From the NCBI GenBank assembly GCA_964504025.1, contig CAZDCO010000005.1, positions 1 to 49,910 of the forward strand: a stretch of 49,910 nucleotides of DNA, given 5' to 3'. The DNA is from Scatosoma sp964504025 (GTDB taxonomy: Bacteria > Bacillota > Clostridia > Christensenellales > Borkfalkiaceae). The notes below the pieces were generated by a model, which did no database searches, was not told the DNA's origin, and saw only the letters and a program-made list of their open reading frames with translations. How positions within the stretch are numbered: the stretch's first letter is position 1; the number at the start of each line of letters is the position of its first letter. Shown piece after piece: positions 1 to 8,001 of this stretch. A program made the position numbers and the translations under genes.

Positions 1-627
1 CAAGGCAAAGCCCGCGACGTTCTCGAAAACGAACCGCGCCAAACTCTCCTCGTCGTACCCGTCCGCGTGCGTCGCAAAGAAGTTCTCGAAGAGCGTTTGC
101 ATACCGCCCTCGTCCAACGGCGACAGCTTCTCCTGCGGTTCGGGCAAAACGTAGCGCGCGCCCGACAGCAACACGCGATGTCCCTCGTCCAACAACGCCG
201 TCGTTTTCAACGCGCCCAAAACGATTCCGTTCTCCGTCAAAATCACGTTGGAGTATTTCCCCATCAACTCGCAATAGAGTACGCGATCGCAAGAGGAAAA
301 ATCGCTCGTGCAATGGAGGGTGAGCGCGAGGATACGTTCCTCGCCGCATTGACGAATATCGACGATTTCCGCGCCCTGCAAATGCTTGCGCAAGAGCATG
401 CAAAAATTCGGCGCGACCGCCGCGCCCTCCTTTTCTTCCGCGGCGAGGCACACTCTCGCGCCCGTCGCGTTCGCGCTGACGATCACTTTCACCGTCGTCT
501 TTTGCACGTAGACGATAAAAGTGAGTTCGTCCTTATCCACTTGCGTAATGCGGTTGATCTTGCCGCCGACGAGGAAACGACGGAGTTCGTCGCTCAATCG
601 GCGAATATGAAAGGCGTCTTGCGGCAT
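1..627 (-). CDS. rqcH: RqcH (NEMF/Rqc2 family) ribosome quality-control factor, N-terminal part
   Basis: The first 209 codons of an RqcH-type protein; the rest lies beyond the window edge (the family is usually about 550-580 aa). RqcH binds obstructed 50S subunits and recruits tRNA-Ala so that the stalled chain gets an alanine tail. Visible NFACT-N features are GGKINRI at residues 21-27, PNFCMLLRKHL at 73-83 and LMGKYSNVIL at 121-130. Where the family normally has an Asp-Arg pair near residues 97-98 this protein reads Glu97-Arg98. The ATG at 627 has a GGAGGG ribosome site seven bases upstream and a consensus promoter behind it. It is divergent from tig. The older name fibronectin-binding protein A refers to the same family. 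Confidence 0.88.
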   Translation of the reverse strand, partial: MPQDAFHIRRLSDELRRFLVGGKINRITQVDKDELTFIVYVQKTTVKVIVSANATGARVCLAAEEKEGAAVAPNFCMLLRKHLQGAEIVDIRQCGEERILALTLHCTSDFSSCDRVLYCELMGKYSNVILTENGIVLGALKTTALLDEGHRVLLSGARYVLPEPQEKLSPLDEGGMQTLFENFFATHADGYDEESLARFVFENVAGFAL

Positions 628-658
628 TTTACCCTCCAAGAAAAAAACTTTTTCTTAA

Positions 659-687
659 ATTATAGCGTAATTTTCGCAAATTGTAAA
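659..687 (-). promoter_or_regulatory. sigma-A-type promoter of rqcH
   Basis: On the minus strand: TTTACA (687-682), a 17-bp spacer and a perfect TATAAT (664-659), about 31 bases upstream of the rqcH start. Confidence 0.75.
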
Positions 688-707
688 TAAAAAAGGGCAA
701 AAAACGC

Positions 708-736
708 TTTATTTTATTTGATAAATGTGGTAAAAT
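708..736 (+). promoter_or_regulatory. possible promoter of tig
   Basis: TTTATT (708-713), 17 bp, TAAAAT (731-736), about 80 bases before the tig start. The -35 box is weak, so this is tentative. Confidence 0.35.
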
Positions 737-813
737 GTATGATACGGTACGGGATACCGACCGCAAGCAAGCAAAAAATAATATAAAAACATAGATGCAG
801 GAGAAAAGCAATT

Positions 814-2115
814 ATGAAACACACTACCAAAGCGGCTGAAAAGAGCACCGTAAAAATCACCATGAAATTCGACGGTGAAGAATGGAAAGCAGCGCAAAAC
901 CAAGCGTATTTGAAGACGAAAGGCAAGTTCGCCGTAAACGGCTTCCGTAAGGGCAAAGCACCCAAGAACGTGATCGAACACGCGTACGGCAAGGGCGTAT
1001 TCTACGAAGACGCACTCAACCTTCTCTTCTCGGAAAACTACGGCAAAATCATTGAAAAGAACGAAAAGAAGTTCACGGTCGTCGGCGATCCCGAAGTATC
1101 GGTGGACGCACTCGACGACGAGGGCGTTACGCTCGTTGCGATCGTACCCGTAAAACCCGAAGTAAAAATCTCGGCGTACAAGGGTATTAAAATTAAAGAA
1201 TACGCGTATACTGTTAAGGACGAAGAAGTGGACGCGGAACTCAACCGTTTGCTCGACAGAAACGCACGCAAAGTGCCCGTTACCGACAGAGCGGCGCAAA
1301 GCGGCGACGTTGCAAACATCGATTTCGTCGGTACGGTTGACGGCGTGAAGTTCGACGGCGGCGAAGCAGAAGGTTTCGATCTTACCCTCGGCAGCGGTCA
1401 ATTTATCCCCGGCTTCGAAGATCAAGTGATCGGTATGACGATCGGCGAACAAAAGGACGTCAACGTTACCTTCCCCGAAAATTATCAAGCAGAAGCGTTG
1501 AAGGGTAAACCCGCGGTATTCTCCGTGAAGTTGAACGGTTTGCAAGGCAAAGAATTGCCCGAACTCAACGACGAGTTTATCAAGGACGCGACGGGCAACG
1601 AGAGCGTAGAAGCGTACAAAGCAAAGACGAAAGAAAGATTGCAAAAGCAAGCGGATAAGCGCGCGAACGACGCTACCGAAAACAGCATTTTGGAAGCGAT
1701 CGCGGCGAACACCGAGGTGGAAATTCCGCAAGCGATGATCGATAGAGAAATCGACTCCCTCGTACAAAAGTTCGAATATCAACTTATGTACCAAGGCTTG
1801 AAATTGCAAGACTATCTCGACTTCTTGAAGACGACGATGGCTGATTTCAGAAAGAACTATGAAGAGTCCGCGAAGAAGAACGTTTTGCATCAGTTGATCA
1901 TCAGCCAACTTATCAAGGAAGAAAACATCGAAGCGACGGAAGCGGAGATCGACGAAAAGGTTGCCGCACAAGCGAAGTCGGTTGAAAAAGACGTGGAAGA
2001 ATACAAGAAGAACATGGATCCCCGTCAATTCGATTATATCCGCAGCGATATCGTCATCACCAAGTTGTTCGATACCTTGAAAGCGAACAACGAAATGGAG
2101 ATCGTGAAGGACTAA
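814..2115 (+). CDS. tig: Trigger factor, ribosome-bound chaperone and peptidyl-prolyl isomerase
   Basis: A 433-aa protein of the usual length for trigger factor, the cytosolic chaperone that sits at the ribosome exit tunnel. The ribosome-docking signature GFRKGKAP is at residues 43-50. An FKBP-type domain lies roughly at 155-240 (GDVANIDFVGTVDGVKFDGG), and the helical C-terminal chaperone body follows. The start has an AGGAGA site. The gene is followed 34 bp downstream by clpP and then clpX, the common Firmicutes folding/proteolysis cluster. The sequence is highly biased in codon use, as expected for an abundant protein, and this creates a spurious long ORF on the opposite strand. Confidence 0.97.
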   Translation: MKHTTKAAEKSTVKITMKFDGEEWKAAQNQAYLKTKGKFAVNGFRKGKAPKNVIEHAYGKGVFYEDALNLLFSENYGKIIEKNEKKFTVVGDPEVSVDALDDEGVTLVAIVPVKPEVKISAYKGIKIKEYAYTVKDEEVDAELNRLLDRNARKVPVTDRAAQSGDVANIDFVGTVDGVKFDGGEAEGFDLTLGSGQFIPGFEDQVIGMTIGEQKDVNVTFPENYQAEALKGKPAVFSVKLNGLQGKELPELNDEFIKDATGNESVEAYKAKTKERLQKQADKRANDATENSILEAIAANTEVEIPQAMIDREIDSLVQKFEYQLMYQGLKLQDYLDFLKTTMADFRKNYEESAKKNVLHQLIISQLIKEENIEATEAEIDEKVAAQAKSVEKDVEEYKKNMDPRQFDYIRSDIVITKLFDTLKANNEMEIVKD

Positions 2116-2149
2116 TCGTCCTCCCCTCTCCCACGGAAAAGGAAGCATT

Positions 2150-2743
2150 ATGAACGAAAAGAACGTCCTCATTCCCTACGTAGTAGAACGCACCTCGGCA
2201 GGTGAACGCACGTACGATTTATATTCGAGATTGTTAGACGACCGCATTATCTTTTTAAGCGGCGAAATCGACGACGCGGTAGCGAACACCGTCGTGGCGC
2301 AACTCATCTATTTAGAGGGAAAAGATCCCACGAAGGATATCAGCTTGTATATCAACTCCCCCGGCGGCAGCGTGTCCGCAGGCTTGGCGATTTACGACAC
2401 CATGAACTATATAAAGTGCGACGTATCCACCATTTGTATCGGTTTGGCGGCGTCCATGGGCGCGTTCCTGCTTTCGAGCGGCGCGCACGGCAAACGTTTC
2501 GCGTTGCCGAATTCGGAAATTATGATCCACCAGCCCCTCGGCGGCGCACAGGGACAAGCGAGCGATATTAAAATTCAAGCGGAGCACATACTCCGTACGA
2601 AAGCGAAGCTCAACCGTATCCTTGCGGAGAACACGGGACGGGATATGTCCGTAATCGAACGCGATACCGACCGCGACAATTATATGTCCGCGGACGAGGC
2701 TCGCGCCTACGGCTTGATCGACCAAGTGTTCGTAAGAAGATAA
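2150..2743 (+). CDS. clpP: ATP-dependent Clp protease proteolytic subunit ClpP
   Basis: A 197-aa ClpP serine protease that forms the double-heptamer barrel partnered by ClpX. The catalytic triad is visible as Ser102 (GLAASMGAF), His127 (IMIHQP) and Asp176 (RDTDRD). The hydrophobic core motif YINSPGGSV is at 67-75. The first residues are short, with no long propeptide. An AAGGAAG ribosome site lies just upstream. It probably shares the tig transcript (34-bp gap), and clpX follows after 173 bp containing a hairpin. Confidence 0.97.
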   Translation: MNEKNVLIPYVVERTSAGERTYDLYSRLLDDRIIFLSGEIDDAVANTVVAQLIYLEGKDPTKDISLYINSPGGSVSAGLAIYDTMNYIKCDVSTICIGLAASMGAFLLSSGAHGKRFALPNSEIMIHQPLGGAQGQASDIKIQAEHILRTKAKLNRILAENTGRDMSVIERDTDRDNYMSADEARAYGLIDQVFVRR

Positions 2744-2771
2744 CGGCGGCGTTTCCAAACGCTACACACGA

Positions 2772-2808
2772 CGCGCAAAGCTTGCTACAAGTTTTGCGCG
2801 GTATTTTT
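2772..2808 (+). terminator. probable intrinsic terminator or processing hairpin after clpP
   Basis: Stem CGCGCAAA (2772-2779) pairs with TTTGCGCG (2793-2800), extended by CTTG/CAAG around a 3-base loop, followed by GTATTTTT. The T-run is interrupted, so read-through into clpX is possible. Confidence 0.6.
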
Positions 2809-2818
2809 CCAAAACCGC

Positions 2819-2847
2819 TTGAAACGGGCGCGCTTTGGGTATAAATA
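2819..2847 (+). promoter_or_regulatory. possible clpX promoter
   Basis: TTGAAA (2819-2824), 17 bp, TAAATA (2842-2847), between the clpP hairpin and clpX. The -10 is imperfect; TATAAA at 2840 with a 15-bp spacer is the alternative. Confidence 0.35.
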
Positions 2848-2916
2848 TCGTATACGGGCGCGCGCGACTCGTTCGCCCCGTAACGATAGCACTTTTTAAG
2901 TAAACGGAGTAATTGT

Positions 2917-4158
2917 ATGTCGAATAAAAATCAACATTGTTCCTTTTGCGGCAAGCCGAAAGAGGACGCGCGCAAACTGATCACCGGCGCGGACGGCGTA
3001 TGTATTTGCGACGAATGTATCGAAATTTGCAAAACGATGGTAGACGAGGCGCAAGACAAAGCCCCTCTCCACGACGACGTCCCCCTCAAAAAGCCTGCGG
3101 AAATCAAGGCGGAGTTAGACAAATATATCGTCGGGCAGGATAAGGCGAAACGCGTACTGTCCGTTGCCGTGTATAACCATTATAAACGGATCAACGCCGC
3201 GGCCAAGGCAGGCAAAAAGGACGACGACGGCGTGGAGATCGAAAAGAGTAACGTACTCCTTCTCGGACCTACGGGTAGCGGTAAAACGTTGCTCGCGCGT
3301 ACGTTGGCGAAGATTTTGAACGTGCCGTTCGCCACGAGCGACGCCACCACGCTGACCGAAGCCGGCTACGTGGGCGAAGACGTGGAAAATATTTTGTTGA
3401 AACTCATTCAAAACGCCGACTACGATATCGAACGGGCGCAACGGGGCATTATCTATATCGACGAGATCGACAAGATCGCGCGCAAGGGCGAAAACGTATC
3501 GATCACGCGCGACGTTTCCGGCGAGGGCGTGCAACAGGCGTTGTTGAAGATTATCGAAAGCACGACGGCGAACGTTCCTCCGCAGGGCGGCAGAAAGCAC
3601 CCGGGACAGGAGTGTTTACGGTTGGACACGACGAATATTTTGTTCATTTGCGGCGGTGCGTTCGTGGGCTTGGATAAAATCGTGTCCTCCCGAAAGGACG
3701 ACACGACGCTCGGTTTCGGCGGCAAAGTGCGTATGGGCGCGAACGAGGCGGACTATTCCGTCCTCGACGACGTGAAACCGCAAGACTTGACGAAATTCGG
3801 CTTGATTCCCGAATTCGTGGGAAGATTGCCCATCGTCGTCAACTTGGATCCGTTGGACGAAAACGCACTCGTGAAAATTCTCACCGAACCGAAGAACGCA
3901 ATCATAAAGCAATATCAAAAGCTGATCGGTTTGGACGGCGTGAAATTGACGGTGGAAGAGGACGCGGTGCGCGAAATTGCGCAAACTGCCATTCGTTTGA
4001 AGACGGGTGCGCGCGGCTTGCGCACGATCATTGAAAGCGTAATGACCGAAGTGATGTATAAGATCCCCTCCGAATCAGACGTGGAAGAAGTCGTCATCAC
4101 CAAAGACTGTTTGACGGACGGCGCAACGCCGAAACTCGTCTATAAACAGACGGCGTAA
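2917..4158 (+). CDS. clpX: ATP-dependent Clp protease ATP-binding subunit ClpX
   Basis: A 413-aa AAA+ unfoldase that feeds substrates to ClpP. The N-terminal zinc-binding domain has Cys8, Cys11 and a Cys31-x2-Cys34 pair. The Walker A motif is GPTGSGKT (about 116-123), the Walker B region is IIYIDEIDKIA, and the IGF-type ClpP-docking loop region precedes the C-terminal small domain. The length and full domain order match the family. An ACGGAGTAA ribosome site lies upstream. It ends 17 bp before a strong terminator, so the tig-clpP-clpX unit ends here. Confidence 0.97.
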   Translation: MSNKNQHCSFCGKPKEDARKLITGADGVCICDECIEICKTMVDEAQDKAPLHDDVPLKKPAEIKAELDKYIVGQDKAKRVLSVAVYNHYKRINAAAKAGKKDDDGVEIEKSNVLLLGPTGSGKTLLARTLAKILNVPFATSDATTLTEAGYVGEDVENILLKLIQNADYDIERAQRGIIYIDEIDKIARKGENVSITRDVSGEGVQQALLKIIESTTANVPPQGGRKHPGQECLRLDTTNILFICGGAFVGLDKIVSSRKDDTTLGFGGKVRMGANEADYSVLDDVKPQDLTKFGLIPEFVGRLPIVVNLDPLDENALVKILTEPKNAIIKQYQKLIGLDGVKLTVEEDAVREIAQTAIRLKTGARGLRTIIESVMTEVMYKIPSESDVEEVVITKDCLTDGATPKLVYKQTA

Positions 4159-4174
4159 AAACGGAATAAGGAAT

Positions 4175-4212
4175 AAGGACGAGGTCGTCGTGAAACGATC
4201 CCGTCCTTTTTT
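4175..4212 (+). terminator. intrinsic terminator of clpX
   Basis: AAGGACG (4175-4181) pairs with CGTCCTT (4202-4208), with inner GTCGT/ACGA pairing, followed by a run of six T. Confidence 0.85.
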
Positions 4213-4255
4213 GTTGCTATACAGCCATTCGCGGCGACGGAACATCAGCCGTCAT

Positions 4256-4267
4256 CGCATACCTGCC
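4256..4267 (-). repeat. 12-mer GGCAGGTATGCG, minus orientation
   Basis: CGCATACCTGCC on the plus strand. It is one of five exact copies of this 12-mer in the window, next to a family A repeat. Confidence 0.6.
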
Positions 4268-4284
4268 TGTCCCCTTTTTACACT

Positions 4285-4380
4285 GTCATTGCGAGGAGTG
4301 TAATGACGAAGCAATCTCGTATAGCGTTCCCGTAACACCAACAAGAGATTGCCACGCGGCGTACCGCCGCTCGCAATGAC
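4285..4380 (-). repeat. family A interspersed repeat, complete copy
   Basis: Imperfect inverted repeat with ends GTCATTGCGAG and CTCGCAATGAC. The inside carries GACGAAGCAATCTCGT and later GAGATTGCCACGCGGCG. Read on the minus strand it has the order ATTGCGAGCGGCGG, GCAATCTC, GAGATTGCTTCGTC, CTCGCAATGAC, which is the orientation defined here as forward. Confidence 0.85.
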
Positions 4381-4402
4381 AATACTCTCACCAACTTTTC
4401 CC

Positions 4403-4487
4403 GAAGTAAAAGTGTTCAGTTGCAAGCAAGGCAAGAAGTGGCGAACGAACGTACAAGAAGTACGCGAGTGAGCCGCGACGAAGAAAT
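4403..4487 (+). repeat. family B interspersed repeat, truncated copy
   Basis: It has the 5' arm GTAAAAGTGTTCAGTTGC, then AAGCAAGGCAAGAAG, an inner CGTAC/GTACG hairpin and CCGCGACGAAG. The matching 3' arm seen in other copies is missing; the next copy begins about 24 bp later. Confidence 0.7.
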
Positions 4488-4510
4488 ACCGTCCACTCCC
4501 TTTCTCCGAA

Positions 4511-4614
4511 GTAAAAGCGTACAGTGCAAGCAAGGCAAGAAGCGTTGAGGGAGCGTACAAGAAATACGTAACCGAAACGCGACGAAGGATTGCGCCGCAA
4601 CTGTACACTTTTAC
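4511..4614 (-). repeat. family B repeat with paired ends, acting as terminator of the SGNH hydrolase gene
   Basis: The left arm GTAAAAGCGTACAGTGC (4511-4527) is complementary to GCAACTGTACACTTTTAC (4597-4614), with one mismatch and one bulge. The right arm overlaps the stop codon of the gene ending at 4611, so on the minus strand the transcript enters the stem at once and leaves it in CTTTTAC. The core is the shared AAGCAAGGCAAGAAGCG and ACGCGACGAAG. Confidence 0.75.
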
Positions 4615-5291
4615 GATGCAAACGACTTTAAGACGTCGAAAATCCGTGCATGCCCCAGGGCGTTGGGGTGTATTCCGTCCCGACACATCATCCTTTCAAA
4701 CTCGTTCGTGTTCAAAAACTCACGGCGCAAATCGATCACCGACGCACCGCAAGTGTAGGCGTTTTTCAAAATTTCGTTGTTGAACAACTCCTGATGGCGG
4801 TGGATCGTGTTCACGTCCCCGTTGAAAAAGGAAAGCACCCGTTCGCCGTCGCTTACGCGGTTGATCACGTTATTAAAATAGAGCGCGCTGCTCACGGGCA
4901 CGATCGTGCAAGCCATCGTACGGATTCCCGCGGCGCGGCACTTTTGCAAAACTTCTCCGTAGAGCGCGGAAAACTCTTCCACGCGCGTTTTCGGATAATG
5001 CTCCTCCTGCGGCGACGACGCCACCGACCGCCAATCGAAGTCGGAATCGTTACCGCCCAACTCCAACACCAACACGTTGTCTTCGTCGGGATTGACCGAC
5101 TGAATATATTTATCGATCACGCCGCGATCGTTCAGCCGCTTTAACGACTGCCCGTACGCCGAACGGTTATCGATTTCGATCCCGTACCACGCCTCGAACA
5201 ATTTAACGGCGTTGTTGGGTAGCACCTCGATCTTACCGCCGTCCGTAAACACGCCCTTCCCGATCGAATCTCCAAATACGGTTACCTTCAT
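4611..5291 (-). CDS. SGNH/GDSL-family hydrolase
   Basis: A 226-aa probable esterase or lipase-like hydrolase of the SGNH fold. Block I is VFGDSIGKGV with the nucleophile Ser near residue 8. Block III is LELGGND with the oxyanion Asn, and block V is DGIHPNALGH, giving the Asp/His pair. There is no signal peptide, so it is probably cytosolic; the substrate cannot be told from the sequence. The chosen ATG at 5291 has AGGAGG eight bases upstream; longer upstream readings lack a ribosome site. It is transcribed alone, beyond the rng terminator, and ends inside a family B repeat stem. Confidence 0.85.
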   Translation of the reverse strand: MKVTVFGDSIGKGVFTDGGKIEVLPNNAVKLFEAWYGIEIDNRSAYGQSLKRLNDRGVIDKYIQSVNPDEDNVLVLELGGNDSDFDWRSVASSPQEEHYPKTRVEEFSALYGEVLQKCRAAGIRTMACTIVPVSSALYFNNVINRVSDGERVLSFFNGDVNTIHRHQELFNNEILKNAYTCGASVIDLRREFLNTNEFERMMCRDGIHPNALGHARIFDVLKSFAS

Positions 5292-5414
5292 AATGATTGC
5301 CTCCTTGCGCCGCCTTTTTGCAGCCCACGCTACTATTGTACCCGTTTTTTCGCCAAAGGGCAACCTACTGTTCTCCCGTCGCGCTCTCCCAAAAATTTTC
5401 GCCGAGTAGAGTCG

Positions 5415-5447
5415 CAAAAAGCCCACTCTACTGTGAGTAGAGTGGGC
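5415..5447 (-). terminator. intrinsic terminator of rng
   Basis: A perfect 12-bp stem, GCCCACTCTACT (5421-5432) with AGTAGAGTGGGC (5436-5447), has a GTG loop and is followed on the minus strand by TTTTT (5420-5416). Confidence 0.9.
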
Positions 5448-5462
5448 AATTTCGGCGATTTT

Positions 5463-6962
5463 TTACTCGAAAAGTCGTGCGTTTTCGGGCAAGTCGGACA
5501 CTTCGCCTTTGGCACCGCGAATGAAGAAATAGTCTTCCTTATACGTCTTATGCGGCACGAAATAGATCTTTTTACCACGCCAACGCGCGCGTTCCTGCTT
5601 ATAAAATTCCTCGTCCACGAGACGGTTTAAGATCCGTTCGTTGAGATCGACGACCGCCGTCGTGTTACCGCTCGCAAAACAATCGTACAGCTTCGCGCGC
5701 AAACGGGAAATCACGAACAAATCGCCCGGAACGTAACCCTTACCCTGACAATGTTGACAAGGTTTGACGAGGTAGGAAAGCAATCCGTTCCCCACGCGCT
5801 TTCTCGTAAACTGCGTCAAGCACAAATCGCTCATGGGTAGCACGTTACATTTCGCCTTGTCCATCGACAAATGGTTACGCAACGCTTCCGTTACCGCTTC
5901 GCGGTGTTCCAAGTTGGTCATATCGATAAAGTCCACGACGACGATGCCGCCGATATTCCGCAACCGCACCTGCCGCGCGATCTCCGCCGCCGCTTCCAAA
6001 TTGACGGCGAACACGGTGTCTTCCAAACTCTTTTCGCCCGTAAAACTCCCCGAATTGACGTCGATCACCGTCATCGCCTCGGTATGTTCGATCACGAGCG
6101 AACCGCCGCCGCGGAGGGGAACGGTCGGCAACGCGATGTCGTATACGAGCGGCATAATGCCGTATTCGCGCATCATCGTGCGATTGCCCGTGTATTTCAC
6201 GAGTTTTTCGTCCGCCACGTCGTCGCGCAGGCGAATCAACTCTTTCAAGCGCATATACAACCCCGCGTCATCCACGTGCACGACGGAGATTTCGTCCCCG
6301 AAGCAATCGCGCAACATCCGCGCAGGCAAGTCCTCGTCCTGATAGAGCAACGTACCGACAGGTGCGTTCGCCGCCCGTTTCATCATCTGCACGTACAGTT
6401 TCCGCAAGTACGCCGCTTCCTTTTTGAGTTGTGCCTCGGTCGCAAGCGGTGCTTGCGTGCGCACGATCAAGCCCTCGTTCTCGTTTTCGCGTAAACCGTC
6501 GGCGAGTTTGAGCAGCCGTTCCCGTTCTTTCGGATCGGTAATTCTACGGGAAATGCCCAAGAACTCCGTCGTCGGGAGAAAAATCATACGTCTGCCGACG
6601 AACGAGATATTCGCCGTAACTTTCGCGCCCTTCGTACCGCGCGGCGGTTTGGTAACTTGTACCAAAATTTCGTCACCTGCCTTCAAGGACAGTGGTTTCC
6701 AACTCGTCTTGACCGAAGTCCCGTCGTATTTGGTATAATCGGTATACGATTCTTCCAAGGAGAGATAACAATTTTTTTCCAAACCGCAGGAGATAAAAGC
6801 CGCGTTCATACCCGTATGTACGTTCGCCACCCTGCCCTTGTATACGTTGCCGATAATATGTCCGCTCTCTTCGTGCTCCGTAGAGAACTCCGTCAACGTT
6901 CCGTCCTCCACGATCGCGCCGAATAGGTGCGTGCAATATCTGTCAAAAAACAACTCTTTCAT
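5463..6962 (-). CDS. rng: Ribonuclease G/E family endoribonuclease
   Basis: A 499-aa RNase E/G catalytic protein without the long C-terminal scaffold of E. coli RNase E, so closest to RNase G. An S1-type RNA-binding domain lies in the first ~125 residues (NVYKGRVANVHTGMNAAFI). The metal-binding aspartates are Asp301 (IDVNSG) and Asp344 (VVDFIDM). The zinc-link cysteines are Cys402 and Cys405 (PCQHC). It lies directly downstream of spoIVFA-spoIVFB, an order also seen in other Firmicutes. The ribosome site is weak (GGACGACGTAGA). It processes or degrades RNA in the cytosol. Confidence 0.93.
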   Translation of the reverse strand: MKELFFDRYCTHLFGAIVEDGTLTEFSTEHEESGHIIGNVYKGRVANVHTGMNAAFISCGLEKNCYLSLEESYTDYTKYDGTSVKTSWKPLSLKAGDEILVQVTKPPRGTKGAKVTANISFVGRRMIFLPTTEFLGISRRITDPKERERLLKLADGLRENENEGLIVRTQAPLATEAQLKKEAAYLRKLYVQMMKRAANAPVGTLLYQDEDLPARMLRDCFGDEISVVHVDDAGLYMRLKELIRLRDDVADEKLVKYTGNRTMMREYGIMPLVYDIALPTVPLRGGGSLVIEHTEAMTVIDVNSGSFTGEKSLEDTVFAVNLEAAAEIARQVRLRNIGGIVVVDFIDMTNLEHREAVTEALRNHLSMDKAKCNVLPMSDLCLTQFTRKRVGNGLLSYLVKPCQHCQGKGYVPGDLFVISRLRAKLYDCFASGNTTAVVDLNERILNRLVDEEFYKQERARWRGKKIYFVPHKTYKEDYFFIRGAKGEVSDLPENARLFE

Positions 6963-7074
6963 TCTACGTCGTCCGTTACTTTTTATTCTTCATTAGTATA
7001 TCATACTCCCCGATTTTTGGCAAGGACTTTTCCTTTGCTTTTCTCTATTTTTACCCGTTTTCGTGCTATTTTTC

Positions 7075-8001
7075 CTACTTTTTCGCCCGTTTTTGCTTCT
7101 CGTCGTACAACTCGCCAAGCGTGGCGTAGGGGGAGTGCGCCGTCAAAAACCACGCGGACAGTTCGTTCTGCGGCAAAGTGAAAAGTTGTCGTCCCTGCCC
7201 GTCGTACACTTCCAGCACCAAATATTCGCCGCGCGAGATAAAGGGTAGGGCGTCCTTGATCGGGCGTTCCGCGCCGATTGCCACCCGTCGCACCGTCGCG
7301 CCCCGACGGAAGTCGTCCGTAAAGGAAAAATCGATCCGCGCGTAGCCGCCGTCCCGACTGCCGCTCCACGCGCCGAATAACAGGAACGCCGCCATCGTCA
7401 GCAGGGAAAGGTTACCCTCGCCCCGTACGAGCGTCCAAACGAACGTCCCGACGAAGACTGCCGCGAACGCCGTCGTCGTCCACCGACACACCGCCTGCGC
7501 GCGCTTCGCCGCCGAACGGGGAGAACGCGTTTTGACGTAGCCGCGATAGAGCGCGGCACGCAAAATACGACCGCCGTCCAACGGATAGGCAGGCAGGGCG
7601 TTGACGAGTGCGACGGCAAGGGAAGCGTAGAACGCCGTATCGGTGAACGCATACGTGGTAGGCACGAACCACCAAAGCGCGCCGAAAAACGCCGCCGTGC
7701 AAAGGTTGCAAAACGGACCTGCCGCCGCCACGATCGCCTCGTCGCGCACGGACAGTCCGTCCAAATTTCCCACGATCGCCGCGCCGTAGGGCGTCAACAC
7801 GATCGTACGCAACTCGTACCCCCGTTTCGCCGCGGCAAAGGCGTGCGCGCACTCGTGTTGCAGGGCAACCAAACAGGATAACGCGAACAGGAGTAGCCGC
7901 CCCGTCAGCGCGTACGCGATCCCGACGAGGAAGAATAGAGGGTGCAACCGCAATGAAAAACGGCGGTATCGCCGCCGTTTCTCCCTCGCTCGTTCACTCA
8001 C
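7075..8001 (-). CDS. spoIVFB: Stage IV sporulation protein FB-type intramembrane metalloprotease
   Basis: A 308-aa site-2-protease family member with several membrane segments. The zinc motif HECAH is at residues 49-53, and the second metal ligand lies in the NALPAYPLDGGR motif. In B. subtilis SpoIVFB cleaves pro-sigma-K in the mother cell; that role is inferred here from family and context. The start is GTG at 8001, overlapping the end of spoIVFA by 8 bp, so translation is probably coupled. The first 18 residues are unusually arginine-rich. The C-terminal half after the membrane region is a soluble domain. It is part of a spoIVFA-spoIVFB-rng unit. Confidence 0.88.
   Translation of the reverse strand: MSERAREKRRRYRRFSLRLHPLFFLVGIAYALTGRLLLFALSCLVALQHECAHAFAAAKRGYELRTIVLTPYGAAIVGNLDGLSVRDEAIVAAAGPFCNLCTAAFFGALWWFVPTTYAFTDTAFYASLAVALVNALPAYPLDGGRILRAALYRGYVKTRSPRSAAKRAQAVCRWTTTAFAAVFVGTFVWTLVRGEGNLSLLTMAAFLLFGAWSGSRDGGYARIDFSFTDDFRRGATVRRVAIGAERPIKDALPFISRGEYLVLEVYDGQGRQLFTLPQNELSAWFLTAHSPYATLGELYDEKQKRAKK

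Noticed and set aside
67..690. 207-codon open frame on the plus strand at the window start
   Set aside because: It is the mirror of the minus-strand rqcH reading, which has a clear NFACT domain, ribosome site and promoter; the plus-strand product is Arg/His-rich nonsense.
709..2172. 487-codon open frame antisense to tig, longer than tig itself
   Set aside because: The strong codon bias of tig avoids codons that give stops on the opposite strand. The antisense product has no recognisable domain and overlaps tig completely.
4285..4380. Family A elements as insertion sequences or MITEs of a local transposon
   Set aside because: No transposase, no consistent target-site duplication seen by eye, and many copies are half or decayed ends. 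Similar ATTGCGAG/GCAATCTC palindromes occur, from memory, in unrelated bacteria; they are kept as repeats only.
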